Source: Saturnia japonica
Taxonomy: Eukaryota > Arthropoda > Insecta > Lepidoptera > Saturniidae
NCBI GenBank assembly: GCA_033032175.1
Contig: CM065321.1
Coordinates: 11,182,501 to 11,246,500, forward strand
Length of the DNA stretch: 64,000 nucleotides
Reading direction: 5' to 3'
Shown here: piece by piece, positions 45,451 to 57,316 of the stretch
Layout: each line of letters starts with the position of its first letter
Numbering within the stretch: position 1 is the first letter of the stretch
Translations under genes and position numbers: made by a program
Notes under the pieces: generated by a model
Seen by the model: only the letters and a program-made list of their open reading frames with translations
The model's database searches: none
Told to the model about the DNA's origin: nothing

Positions 45451-46451
45451 TGAGGAGTTTTGTGGTGGTTAATGCCCACAAAACCTTTGATCGCGAATGA
45501 CGATATCGAACAGACTCCTATATCTCCGACATATATAAAACTATAACCATAAATTAAACCTAAAAATAAACATACAAACATTAACAATCGAATCACTTGA
45601 ATGCAACTCTGTTTGAAATGTGATATATTCACATGGGAATATTATTGCTATAAGAGACCGTTATATGTCGAATGTCCGTAAGATATTGACGGGTACAATT
45701 GAGTTGCGAGTTGTACTCTGTATTCGAGGGCACATTTCATTGTTTCTCTAATTGTAGCTATACTGCTTTGAGATTTAAATTGAATCACATCGAACTAATT
45801 TACAATTTACACGTAAGCAAAGTTTGGGCTGTAAATTTTCTCGTTTTTTCAAACATCTGAATTGAATATATACAGCATAGCCTATCATAAGCTGACCTTT
45901 GTCCTAACTAAAAATGTAATTTATTATCGAATCTATTTTTTTATATTATAATAAATTTGAAAGTACATTTGCTTGAATGTTTGAACATTTATCATGCTCC
46001 AACAGCTTGGTTTGATATTTCCGTAGTTTTCTTATAAATCCTTATAAATCTTATACCTATATAAAAATTTTGTGTGCATCTGTTAGTGATTCTATAATTT
46101 ATGAACAACTTGAACGATTAATATAATTTTTGTTTTATCGAGATGATGGTTCATAGCTATATTAGTATCCGATCGGTAGCGCTATGTTCGAGCTACCGGA
46201 AGGGGCAAAACAACATCTGGCGGTCCAGATAGTTGTAACATATAAATTATCTAAATTTCATCTAATAGGACATAGGATACTTTTTATCATCCAGCGGAGC
46301 AAATAGCAAGTGAAATAGAAATCGATACTACTGTAAAGAAAAAAATTTAATGAAAAACGTTTTTTAAATTAGCTTTTATTTAATATTTCAAAATTATAAA
46401 AGCTTTTTTAAAAATGTTAATGAAAAATATTGTTTATCTTATTATTCTCCA
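45451..46451. other. No gene seen
   Basis: AT-rich spacer; no motif. Confidence 0.45.
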
Positions 46452-46690
46452 CAAACCCTTTATTGGATATCCATATCATGGAGGTGCATAAAAAATAACT
46501 GGTCCACCATCTCTGAGAGTCCGCCGTATTGGTTTTAGAATAAAGTCGCTGAGATCTATGCATTGTCATCCAAACTAAATATGTAGGTATGCAAAATTGA
46601 GCTCAATCGGTTGGGTATAACTCTTTTAAATTCAGTTGCAAGTTTTGACCTCACTAACAAATCAAATTAAATAAAAGCTTGTAAAGAGAA
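46452..46690 (+). repeat. Dispersed repeat family D, copy 2
   Basis: It is the same as 38106-38335 with a ~15 bp insertion (ccgccgtattggtttt). Shared blocks: ggtgcataaaaaataactggt, ctatgcattgtcatccaaact and ggttgggtataactc. Confidence 0.75.
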
Positions 46691-46889
46691 CATTATGAAA
46701 CATTTTTATCAATAATTATTACTAAAGTTTAATTTAAGTCTAGCTAAGCACTGTGTATTTAAAAAAAATCATTTTGCATAAATATTCACCAAGTAATAAT
46801 GTATATTTTAATTTAATAGAATAAATATATCGTCAAACACATTATAATTGTAGAAAATAAATAATGTGATTGATGGTGAGTTTAAAATA
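46691..46889. other. No gene seen
   Basis: AT-rich spacer. Confidence 0.4.
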
Positions 46890-47155
46890 AAGGGACCATT
46901 TGGAAAAGCTGATTTCACATGCAAACAGCAATATCGAGGAACGTTGAAAATAAACAGTTTCATCTGCCAAAGAGTTATGGGGACAGCTACAAAATCGAGC
47001 AATTAAGGAAATCAAATAAAATTCGATAGGGAACATTTGTTGAAAATTGCCAAACCCTAAACCGAAAGGGTCCAATTTACATTATATTTGGCACGAGAAC
47101 GGAATAAATGAAAAATGCCTTTATTCTCAAATGAAAGCGAGATGGTCCCTCAAAG
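46890..47155 (+). repeat. Dispersed repeat family E (possible MITE), copy 1
   Basis: The edges have agggaccat (46892) and atggtccct (47142), a short inverted pair. The interior includes gagcaattaaggaaatc, aacatttgttgaaaa, gccaaaccctaaaccgaaag and tgaaagcgagatggt. The right 150 bp align in inverse with 52250-52405. It may be a miniature inverted-repeat element. No coding. Confidence 0.55.
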
Positions 47156-47219
47156 AGGATGGAGTGGCGACACAAATAAAAAGAATAGCTTACGTGTTTT
47201 TTTTTTTCAAATTTCCATA

Positions 47220-47605
47220 CGCATCTATACTAACAATAATATTATAATAATAATAATCTATAATAATAATAATTTATAGTATGACATTTAAAATTTTTGT
47301 CTGTCTCTTTATAAGTTCAGATTTAACGCAAAATCAGCTTAACTAATTTTGATTAAATTTTGTACACAGGAAGTATATGTAATTCTATAGTTGATAGACT
47401 ATAAAAAATATCAATAGTGCTTCTAGAAATGGTAAAAAAAATATCAACCGACATTGATGAAATTTTATCAAAGTTAGAAATATGTCATTAATCAATTGAT
47501 ATGCTATAAAAATTGTAAGTAATATGAGTATAAATAAATTTACGAGACGAAAATATTTACTGCGTTATACATGCATGCGGAGCCGCGAGACACCGCTAAA
47601 ATACT
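47220..47605 (+). repeat. Dispersed repeat family C
   Basis: It starts with a TAA/ATT-rich stretch (47230-47277), then gtctgtctctttata, aaattttgtacacaggaagt and cttctagaaatggtaaa, and ends gcatgcggagccgcgagacaccgctaaa. Compare 34290-34616. Confidence 0.6.
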
Positions 47606-48734
47606 TTATATTCTTGTGCAAAATATGGCACTTTTAGGCTGAAATCTATAGAGCGCACTCAGACTATGTTCAGACTTATCTCAGCTTTATTTTCCGAAAT
47701 TAAAATTTATAGTCGCATGCTTAGCATTAGCTCAGCTTTGGCTGAGTAAAGTTCAAGTCCTCGAATTCGACGACTTAGGTAAAACTTGGGTATTATGCGA
47801 TTAAAAAAATAGTATGGCGTAATAATGACGTAACTGTGATTTTATATAGTTTTTAAATTGTGTGTATTGCTTGATTCTCATTGGCTTATACTACATAGAA
47901 ATTACTGTTTCTATTATGTACTACATTTGTACAGGTTTTGTAATTTTTGCCGTTTGCAGTTGTTTGTTTACTTCAACAAAACTATTTCAAGCGAATCGAC
48001 GTTACAAATACGAATTGCGTTTGAAATTAGAATGATTATGTTCATATTCAAAGATTATATTTGCATGTTGATGAGCGTAAAATACGTTTTCAAAATTCAA
48101 TTTTTATATTTTTTTATATATGATTAATCTGTCATTATTACTGAATATTACACAATTACACAATTTAAAATCTATTTTAAATATATTTTTAAATTTTTAT
48201 ACATAATTCGTGATTAATTTATTTGTTTGGGTTGAAGAAATTTTACAGTCCCGATGCGATATCGAAACGTTAATTGACAGTTACCAGAAACACTTCCCCA
48301 GTTAAAAAGCTAAGCTTACGTTTAGCGTAGATCGACTATAAATTCGAATCCTAAGATTGCGCTGAATAAAGTCTTAGCGAAGTTAAAAGTTTAGCCTTAA
48401 ACCCTTTGGCTCCCTTACATAACAAAAATGTACCTACGTGGAATTGGCACTTAGGGCATACGTGGTAGCAAAGATATTAATATAACTCTTTTAAATGTCA
48501 ACAATTCAACAATGTGTACAATAAGATGTTACTACATACTATATCTGAAAGTACTACCTTTACTAATTTAAAGTAGTCGACTGATGGTAAAGAAAATATC
48601 GCGAGGAAATCCAGAACGCTTGAGAAATGCTTGAGAAACGATGTATGTGGGAAAATATGGAACTGTGGATATCTTGGCGTTTGACATTACCGTTTGCCCA
48701 GCAGTGATACCAAATGCAGGTTGGTTATATACTT
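47606..48734. other. No gene seen
   Basis: AT-rich spacer. The 89-codon frame at 47858-48127 is Phe/Tyr/Ile-rich as expected from AT-rich noise. Confidence 0.5.
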
Positions 48735-48776
48735 ATTCCTTGGTATTAATAAAAATAATTATTAATACCAAGGAAT
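48735..48776. repeat. Perfect 18-bp inverted repeat with a 6-nt loop
   Basis: attccttggtattaataa (48735-48752) is the exact reverse complement of 48759-48776, with aaataa between. It would form a stable hairpin or cruciform despite its AT content. Confidence 0.85.
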
Positions 48777-49850
48777 CAATACCAATAGTCGTATATCAGA
48801 TATTTATCCAACGAATAAACGAAACATTCTTGCGTACTGTGTGTCAAAATATCAAGGCTAACTAAACCCTGGCTCGCGGGACAATCGGTGGCCAAAGCTT
48901 TTAAATTTTCCCACGAATTTTGATTAAACTGTCTTCAAGTGAAAACTTATAAATATTTGTTTAAATTCATTTTAAATATTAATGTACCGTGGCTGTAAAC
49001 AAGTATTACGTGCGTTAGCTAACAGGGATTGAAAATCAATCGGGCAGCCTTTTATAAGATATTAATGTATAAATTTCTATTTTTTTTCTATTTGCAAATA
49101 TCGTGTAGACCATAAAAAAATTTCATTTTTCAAATGAATAATAAATACATTTTTTTACGATTTTATATTGTTTCCTCATTGCGGTGTCAATAAACATATT
49201 TGTCAAATTAATTCAACACAACAACAAAGATATCAAACGTTTGCCCTTGATAGTGTGACAGTAAATAATACGTTACGAATAGAGCCACTTTATCGGCACC
49301 CTTTCGTTTTATACCACGATTATGTCATCTTTACGACCTCTGCGATGCTTACGAATTTTTATTGACAAACAAACAGTATTCCTTTTCATATATAAAATCC
49401 AAATTGTTATACACAATAAAATTTTTACGCCCGATCCGTAATTGAATATGGTAATACAAAACAAACGACCTCTTAATTTGAATAATAAAACCAGATACGG
49501 TTCTGTGATGCATCTAGATTTTAGAGCCTCGCTCTGTCGTTTCGAAGAAAACAACATTTTGCATAACGATTAACGTAAGCTAGCTTGTTGCAACCGAGTC
49601 GTGATATTCACAATACAGCGATAATGCACTGCAAACTAAGAGGGCTTATAAAATGATATTTAATTATTAATTTTCTTTCATCACATGAACGTAACGCTAA
49701 TGTAACGTTTTAAGAATTATCACCATAAATCAACTCAGTAAAAAAAAATCGCAAAATGACAAAAAAAAAATTTCAAAATGATAAAAAAAATATTATGCTC
49801 TGAGATTGATTTTATAGGTATTATGAAATTTTAAGTTGACCATTCATTTG
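48777..49850. other. No gene seen
   Basis: AT-rich spacer; A-rich tract at 49741-49790. Confidence 0.45.
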
Positions 49851-49925
49851 CCACATCTTGGGCCACATCGTACATTAAAATCATGTGAAATTGCGGTCAA
49901 ACGCTAAATCCTAAAAAAAATATAA
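49851..49925 (+). repeat. SINE tail fragment
   Basis: ttgggccacatcgtacatta, catgtgaaattgcggtcaaacg and taaatcctaaaaaaa match the 3' end of the SINE at 15969-16245. Confidence 0.6.
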
Positions 49926-51174
49926 AAAGAGCGCTGGTGGTTCAGTACCAAAGCGTTCAGATAACAAATCATAAAGCCTAAACTATCAATAAACTAAATG
50001 TCTAGTATGGTGGACCGTGGAGGACCATTTTCTACCGCTTGCCTGGCTCACCCACAAGTTGAAAACGCAATGGTAAGCGCCTAACAATGTGTTCTATTTC
50101 CAGTAAGCTCACACTGCTACTTGTGGGACATGAAGGGTGTAGTTGACAACATGCAACAGCACACAAAGTATTCCAACTAATTTCCAGAAACTGAATGACT
50201 TTCAAGAAGTTGACTAATGGTAAAGAAAACAAAATGAGTGCGTGTACGCGTGCTAGAAACTATACTCCTTTAACGTTATCAAAATGATTTATAATTTACA
50301 CGTAATTATTGACTTAAACATTTGTAATTTATTTGCTTCACTTCAGCATTAAATTTTTTTTAATATAAAATCTTGTTAAAAAAGAATCTTTTATTCTTAA
50401 GTTAACGAACTAAACAGTAAATAATATTTATTACTGAAGAAAACTACAGGGAAAGAATATCTTTGGTCACTGATAAGAGGCGTAGGCAGTACCTACTAAA
50501 TGAATCTTATATAAATTTAGGATTTTTTTTTTTTAAATTTCGTTAAAAACTTGAGACTTCAGTTTAGTGCAATAACGGTTTACGCCTCATGAAATATGAA
50601 GATACTCATGAAAGCAAAACAAAAGAGACCAACCTATCCCCTCCGGTTCCATCTTCAGATCCTCTCCATCATATATAATAGAAATTGCCCATGGCAACAA
50701 AACAAGCGAGCCGATATTCGACTGTCCTTCCATTTGCCAGTCCCTATATCCTGACTCCATCATCAGATCAACTCCACAGTACCATAATATTGCGTTATCA
50801 TGGAACTTACATATTTAAGCCAAATTTCATCTCAATCGAATACTAAGAAGCGGGTGAAAAAAGGTTTGCAAATTTTGAAATTTGGTGTTACATCTTACTT
50901 ACAAACGAAGAAAGTTAAAAGTTTGTAAAAAAATTACATCGATGGTGACTAACTTCACCACAAAAAACAACAGATTTAACAAGCAACTTCATGTTGTAGA
51001 CTTTTTGTTACAATATGTAAAAATTCACAGTTCTTATTTTTTTTATAACACTTCTAAAGAAGTCTATATCCGAAACATATACAAATCTAGAATTAAGATG
51101 GCCTGAGCCACACTTCATTACTTTTGCAAATATAATTACGCAAGTCTAGTTGTTAATGCTATTACTACACACTA
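49926..51174. other. No gene seen
   Basis: AT-rich DNA with a mixed patch at 50010-50235 and another at 50620-50790; no recognisable protein or repeat partner. Confidence 0.45.
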
Positions 51175-51237
51175 TGCCGGCGGCTCGGCTGTATTGTCTA
51201 TTCCGGTGGGCTTGCCGCAAAAAACGAGCCGCCGGCA
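51175..51237. repeat. GC-rich hairpin with 13-bp perfect arms
   Basis: tgccggcggctcg (51175-51187) pairs exactly with cgagccgccggca (51225-51237) across a 37-nt loop. It stands out from AT-rich flanks. It could be an end of a small transposon or a structured element. Confidence 0.8.
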
Positions 51238-52249
51238 ACTGTCACATCTGAAATAATGCTGGCGGCTTACTGTGTATTCTGTAGCATACTCGAGTGTTAA
51301 AAACACGTCGCGCACGCCGGCTGTACCGCTGGCACTGTGGTGTAGGAACCCTTAAAACTGAAATCACCCTTTTTCATTAAAATATAACAACCAATGTATA
51401 ATAAACACGTTTTCGTAGAAAGTTTCATGAAAATTCTATTATTAAAATACAATTACATTAACCGCCTAACTTATAGTCTAAGTGTTGTAACGTCTGTGTT
51501 TCTTCGTTGACATTGATGGATTGAGTGTCGCGTAGGCTTGCAAATTGTAAACTTTGAGCAAATAATATTTACTGAGATATTACGAACTCGCCTCACATTT
51601 TTCGACATTGATCTATTATTGTTTTCGACGAAGCATTTATGAAGTCAGCTTGATCCGGCTAATCCAATAAACTCAATACTTTTATATTACTGGGATTCCT
51701 CGAAATATTTTAATCAAGTAATTTTAATAATTTGAAATATAATTACTAGCTAAAACTGAAAGCCTTATAATAAATTTTCTTTTATAATAGATATAGTATT
51801 AAAAATATTTTCTAATATACGCAAACATGTAAACCAAAAGTTGTCACGAACAAAATAAATATGTATATTATTTCCCAAAAGTGTTTTTTTCCTGGCAAAG
51901 CCATATCTCCGTTTTTTCATCATCAAAATTGTTTTAATAAAAATATATTAATGGCGGTTCCTAGTTGTGACAATACGGTTAACTATCATTACAAGTTGTT
52001 GATTAGATTGTTAACATACTTTATTGTGCGAAATATGGGACGGCTCAGCAAGTATAATTAATTGTAAACGAACTTTTAACTTGAGATTTTGAAATTTTAA
52101 TGTGTCAATAAAAATAAAGTTTCTAACTGTAATTTCTGTTTCAGTTACATAAATTACTATAAAATATTGATAGAAATATCAATATTAATGATCAACTATG
52201 TACGAACATAACGTAGCATTTTATTCATGTTACCACCCGATCTCTTTAT
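51238..52249. other. No gene seen
   Basis: AT-rich spacer apart from the GC-richer 51250-51345 next to the hairpin. Confidence 0.45.
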
Positions 52250-52405
52250 AGAGGGCCATCTCGCTCTCATTCCAGAATAAACACAGTTTTATTCCGATGT
52301 CATGCTAATAAAATGCAAATTCGGCTCTTTCGGCTTAGGGTTTAGCAGTTTTCAACAAATGCTGCCTATTGGATTTTATTTGGTTTCCTTAATTGCTAGA
52401 CGCTC
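52250..52405 (-). repeat. Dispersed repeat family E, copy 2
   Basis: The reverse complement reads tagcaattaaggaaacc, aatagg.agcatttgttgaaaa, gctaaaccctaagccgaaag and gagagcgagatggccctc, matching 47000-47155. Confidence 0.7.
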
Positions 52406-52920
52406 TAGCCGTAAGTGTATCTGTAATATATAAAAGTGAAATTGTCTGTGTCCAACGTACGATGATATAGGATGTTTCCATATAAAAGAACCCAATTTAA
52501 AACTTTTTTATATATATGTCACCGGATAATTGTACGAGCCGTTAGTTTAAAACAAACTACAGAATTTAAACTGTCAATAGATTGTGAACGGACACTAATA
52601 ATTTACAATTTTCAAGGTTATATCTATTAAATAAGCAAAAATATGATACCAGGACATTAAAAATATAAACTTTTAACGGATACTTTGTTATGGCTTTTTA
52701 TGATCAGTTTCAAACTAACAAAACCTATGAAATTGCAACCGATAGATTGGAAATTTTAGTATCCTTTCACAATTTACCGACAGTTTACTGTCTGGCTAGA
52801 TTGTTTATAAAGTAACGAATTGTAAAATTATGCGGTAACATATAAATCATTTTTTGCAGTACCTTATTCTGCCATGTACTTAGTGGTTTTTAATTTTTAT
52901 CCATATATACTTGCGTTATT
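52406..52920. other. No gene seen
   Basis: AT-rich spacer. The LINE 3' UTR probably starts within its last part. Confidence 0.4.
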
Positions 52921-54855
52921 CGATCTTATGTCACCTTTCTAGGACAATAAATAGTAAGTTGGTCGGAGTTTCAATTGGCATACTCGGTATGCGACCTGTG
53001 TCGCATCCTACTTTAATTTACTGGAATGTAAGTATGTCCTGGGGCATTTTCCGTTTTAGTCTGCGAGTTGTTTGTTTTTCCTCCATCAAGTTTCTTGCCA
53101 AGCTGTTTGGATGGTTTGTTATTCTTTCCTTGTAGGTTTTTATATGTTGCAAAATTTCCTGATGAACGGTTTTCATTTGTAGGTCATGATGCAGTTGTTC
53201 ATTTGTAAGAAACCAAGGGGCATTGGTTATCATCCTCAGCATTTTATTTTGGAATCTTTGCAGAATTTCAATATTGGCAATAGTGGCAGGTTGTTCCCCA
53301 TAATTGGATCCCATAGGTCCAGATAGGTTTCAGTATTGCTTTGTACATAAGGAGTTTACTTCTCAGTGACAGGTGTGACCGGTGGCCAATTAGCCAAAAG
53401 AGTTTCCTCATTTGTAGACTTAGTTGTTTGCGTTTGGTCATTATATGCTTTTGCCAGGTGAGTCGCTTGTCCAGGTGTAAACCTAGGTATCTTACATGGT
53501 CTGTTTGTGGGAGTTCTAGGTTGTTAAGCTTTACTGGTGGGCAGATGCCTTTTCTTAAGGTAAAGGTGACATTAACTGATTTGAATTCGTTGGCCTTTAT
53601 TCTCCATTTTTTTAATCACGTTGAGATGTCATTTAGTCCTTTTTGCAGGATTTCCGCCGCCACTGATGGATCCTCGTGGGATGCTAAAACCGCAGTATCA
53701 TCAGCAAATGTTCCAGTAGTAATACAATCGGAAGTAGGTAGATCAGACGTATAGATCAGGTAGAGTATTAGTCCTAGTACACTACCCTGTATAACACCTG
53801 CGTTGATATGACAGAGGCCAGATATTGCCTCCCTGTTTGAGACTACAAAAAGTCGGTTTTCTATAAAAGACTTCAGAATTTTGTAGATGTAGTTAGGTAG
53901 CAAGGTTTTAACTTTAAATAGTAGGCCTTCATGCCAGACTCTATCGAATGCCTGTGATATGTCCAGAAACGCACTAGTGCAGTATTTTTGCAGTGCAGTA
54001 AATTTCATCCAGATCCGGGGAGTTTAGGAATTCGATGATGTTTGCCTCGTGTTCCGGTAAACCTTCATAAGGGTGGGGCTGGAAAACTTTGGTCAGATGT
54101 TTTGAGAACGTATTAGCTTTATCCTGGTCGCTGCGTGCCCAGCTGTTGTCTGTTTTTCTTATATGCGGGGCAGTTGATATGGGTCGTTTAATTTTTCTTG
54201 TAGCTTTTTGAATAGTCTGTAGCTGCAGTTGCATCAAGATTTTCAAGATATGCCTGTATTCTTGAGTTTTGATCCCTTTCGAGAATTTGCTTAAGCTCTC
54301 TTACCTTATGGTTTAAGCGTTTTTTTATTTCGGGGCATCTGTTCTGCTGCCATAGTTTACGGATTGCTCTTTTCTCATCGATTTTATTCAGAATATTAAC
54401 TGGTAACAGTTGTTCAACAAATTTGTTATGGCTAATCGAAGTCGAATTCCATGCAGCATTTTGAATGTTGGTATTGAAAAATTCAACAGCATTTATGATG
54501 TCATTATCTGTTTGGAGACGTATGGGTACAACAAATGCATTGTCTATTAGGATTTTAAAAAGGGACTAGTTAGTCCTTTTGTTATGCAGTGTGCATTTTT
54601 TAATAGTTGCCTTTATCTCAGTCTTGATTTCTACTAAGATAGGAGAGTGGTCTGATAATAAGTTCCAACAACTGTAGCAGGATATGTAATTTTTTGCTAT
54701 TCCCTTGGTGATACAAAAGTCAATAACGTCAGGTATTTTACCTTTATCAGAAGGCCAGTATGTAGGTTGACCTGTTGAGATAACATTCATAGACCTTGCC
54801 TGCACACATTTAAGAAGTTCGCGGCCTGTAGGCAGGATGAGTCTGGAGAAATGAA
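52920..54855 (-). mobile_element. Second Jockey-type LINE, 5'-truncated ORF2 relic
   Basis: The minus strand contains, in order, the end of the endonuclease, the linker, a reverse transcriptase with an internal deletion, and the C-terminal part of ORF2, then a short 3' UTR. There is no ORF1 and no A tail at the 3' side. Composition is near that of the host, unlike the GC-rich Jockey copy at 9885-14571, so it is a different family. Confidence 0.85.
53015..54855 (-). pseudogene. LINE ORF2 relic (endonuclease end, RT with internal deletion, C-terminus)
   Basis: The endonuclease end reads PTGRELLKCVQARSMNVIS, IPDVIDFCITKGI and LLSDHSPILVEI (the SDH motif). The linker reads KVRELKQILERDQNSRIQAYL, then frame changes, then DNSWARSDQDKANTFSKHL and VFQPHPYEGLPEHEANIIEF. 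At 53965-54015 the sequence jumps from this point straight to AFLDISQAFDRVWHEGLL, which removes the usual APG.DG, SYRPISLL and FGFR motifs, roughly 110-130 residues. The rest has VIQGSVLGLILY (Pro changed at two usual positions) and TFADDTAVLASHED. A TGA replaces a probable Trp codon near 53613, followed by YLGLHLDKRLTWQKHI and QNKMLRMITNAPWFL. It cannot make a functional enzyme. Confidence 0.88.
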
Positions 54856-54914
54856 ATGATAACAAAACCATTGACGATTTCTGTATGAGAGAATGTAAAT
54901 CTAAGTGTATCTAA

Positions 54915-55190
54915 GTGTGCAGTCACGTTATGTATAATACATGCCATGTATCAAAAGTCAAACACTTCCCTCGTCGACATAATGCCAGCGGCAAGAATCC
55001 TGTGACTAAATTCGGTCAGATGCACAATTTGTATCCAAACTGCACAAGGAAGCATCGAGACGTTTACAAATGGGCGATTACATCAAGTTTACTTAACATG
55101 TTCGGTTCCAGCGCTTCCCAAGCTACAAATCACTTGACGTCAATTTTGTACTTCATAGAAGAATTCACGAAAATAATAATACAAGAATAA
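54915..55190 (+). other. Open frame of 91 codons, unidentified
   Basis: The frame has a mixed amino acid composition (less Phe/Ile/Asn-skewed than the chance frames here) with KHFPRRHNASGKNPVTKFGQ and YKWAITSSLLNMFGSS. I recognise no domain. It lies just beyond the truncated 5' end of the minus-strand LINE. It could be an exon fragment, part of an old element, or chance. Confidence 0.2.
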
Positions 55191-56911
55191 TTTGAATCAT
55201 AATGTCAAAAGACAACTACAATTATCAGAAATATAATTGGTGTAGGCTTTACACGGAGTTGAAGTAAAACTTTTTGAATTTGATCAATATAAATTTTAAA
55301 CCATTATGTATCATCCGTAACGTAACGTCGCAACGCAAATTTTTCCTTAAATATAATTAAAAATATGAAAAAACTTTTTGATATATTTTAACAAAATATA
55401 TTTATATTTCATTAAAGTATTTCCATATGTTTTCCCATAAATAATTTAAAAAAAAGAAACTTGTGAAAATAAAATCTAAAATTCTATTTTAAAGTATGAA
55501 AATATTGTAAGGTATGACTTCCTTCTATTAAAATATACAAAAGTCAATTCTATGATCTTGAATAAAATAGATCCATTGACGTGATCTAACTCACTTATCA
55601 TTAGAATCGAATATATTTACACGAACATTCGCAGGAGCTCTTAGTGCTAAAGTTTAAAACCACTGTAATGGACAAAATGCCGCATCCGCTCGACCCACTC
55701 AGAACCTCGCTCTAGGTAATTAATCCCGCTTTGAAAGCAATATTATGCAAGGATCCATCACAAAGACAGTTACGTACAGTTTGTAATGTATTTCATTTCG
55801 TTGCGATATGGTAACAATAAACTGTCTTTGCTAGGATTAAACGCTTCAAATTTGACCTGGATATTTAGTTACAAGCACGGTTTATTAAACATTATAGGCC
55901 GTTTAATATAAGGAGTTCCAGTTTACTTGTTGTAGCAACCTCGGAGTAAGAGGACGCACTGAGTCACTGAGTGGAATACATAAATATTTTCTGTCTTGAA
56001 GAAGTACTTTTTGGATAATGTTCGAGGTCTTACTTGTAGAACGACAGTGTCGCGGCATTAAAGAGATAAATTTTCAACTTTGTTCGCAACATTTTTCCTG
56101 CCATATTATTATGAAGTTATTTTTAGTATTTTATTTGCATTCAATGTGATATTAACGTATCACCACAATACCGACTTTCTATAGTTCACGCGAGCGGAGC
56201 CACGGGCACAGCTATTTCATTTGTAAACTTGAAAAGATAATCTTCATACGGCTCAATAGATTTTCTTGAATCGTAGCTAAGAACACTATCGATCAAACCA
56301 CTTTTAAAACAAAAAAAAAGATCAAAATCGATCCACCCGTTTAAGTGCAACGATGTCACAGACAGACATTAAGATACGTTTATTTTCGAATACACACAAT
56401 GCTATAGTGAGTCTTAAATAAAATAATGTTCTACCATAACGGGGCTTTTAAAGCGCCTACATCCGACGACAGTTTTCGAGATTATCTTAAAGCGGAGACA
56501 TTTTATTGCAGCTAATAAAATCCAGTGGGAGAAGCGGAGTACTCAAGTGCACTGCTGCAGGAAAATAATGTCGACTATTTGTTGTAAAATTCTTTTAAAT
56601 TCTTGTTCATTTAAATATTTGTCTTTAAACGATTTAGGTTGTATTTAATAGAACTAGCGATCGCCCTACGGTCGTAATTCGACCAGCGACTTCTTGATCA
56701 TAGACTATTTTCTGTTTGTAATTTGCAGTATTCATTAACAATGAGTATTATCTACATCACTTGCTGTCAATTTTCGTTGAGTGACAATGTCAATATTTTG
56801 GGGGTCTAAGTTCAATGGCACTGGTCGTGTTGGTATTCGCTGTATTTATTTATGTAATTTAATATATTAGTAACAGATATTATTGATCAATTTTAGCTTT
56901 CTGCACTCCTT
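55191..56911. other. No gene seen
   Basis: AT-rich spacer. Positions 56186-56217 end like families A and C (cgcgagcggagccacgggcacagctat). Confidence 0.5.
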
Positions 56912-56972
56912 TTCCATATAAACTTTAAGCATGCCAAATCACACAGTCTTCCATGCACGCAATACGCTTAAA
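56912..56972 (+). repeat. ~60 bp repeat shared with 25764-25822
   Basis: ccatataaactttaagcatgcc and cacagtcttccatgcacgc, then aatacgcttaaa. See the other copy. Confidence 0.7.
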
Positions 56973-57316
56973 ATGGTACCGAAAGCTTTTGCTTCACGTA
57001 TTTAATATATAGATGAACCTCTAAGCATAGTTTGTTACAGCATTACAATGTTCAATTATATTTTACATAACATCAGGAGTTGAATGTAATCAAATATTAG
57101 CCTAAAAAAATATCTAGGTTATTCAGTGTTTAGTTTCTGTAGCTTCCTTATTCTTAAATTTGTGACTTACAATAGATAAATATTCATGGATGTAGTATAT
57201 ATTAAATCTATGTAAGTAAATATTATAACGTCAACGATTTATTCTAATTTTTATTTTTAAAAATTGCTCTTTTCATTTTTCCAGTGTCAGTCTATTTTGT
57301 TGTTTAATCTCCTATT
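56973..57316. other. No gene seen
   Basis: AT-rich spacer. Confidence 0.4.

Noticed and set aside
53341..53754. 137-codon plus-strand frame
   Set aside because: It is the antisense of the Jockey-type RT on the minus strand, where clear RT motifs lie.
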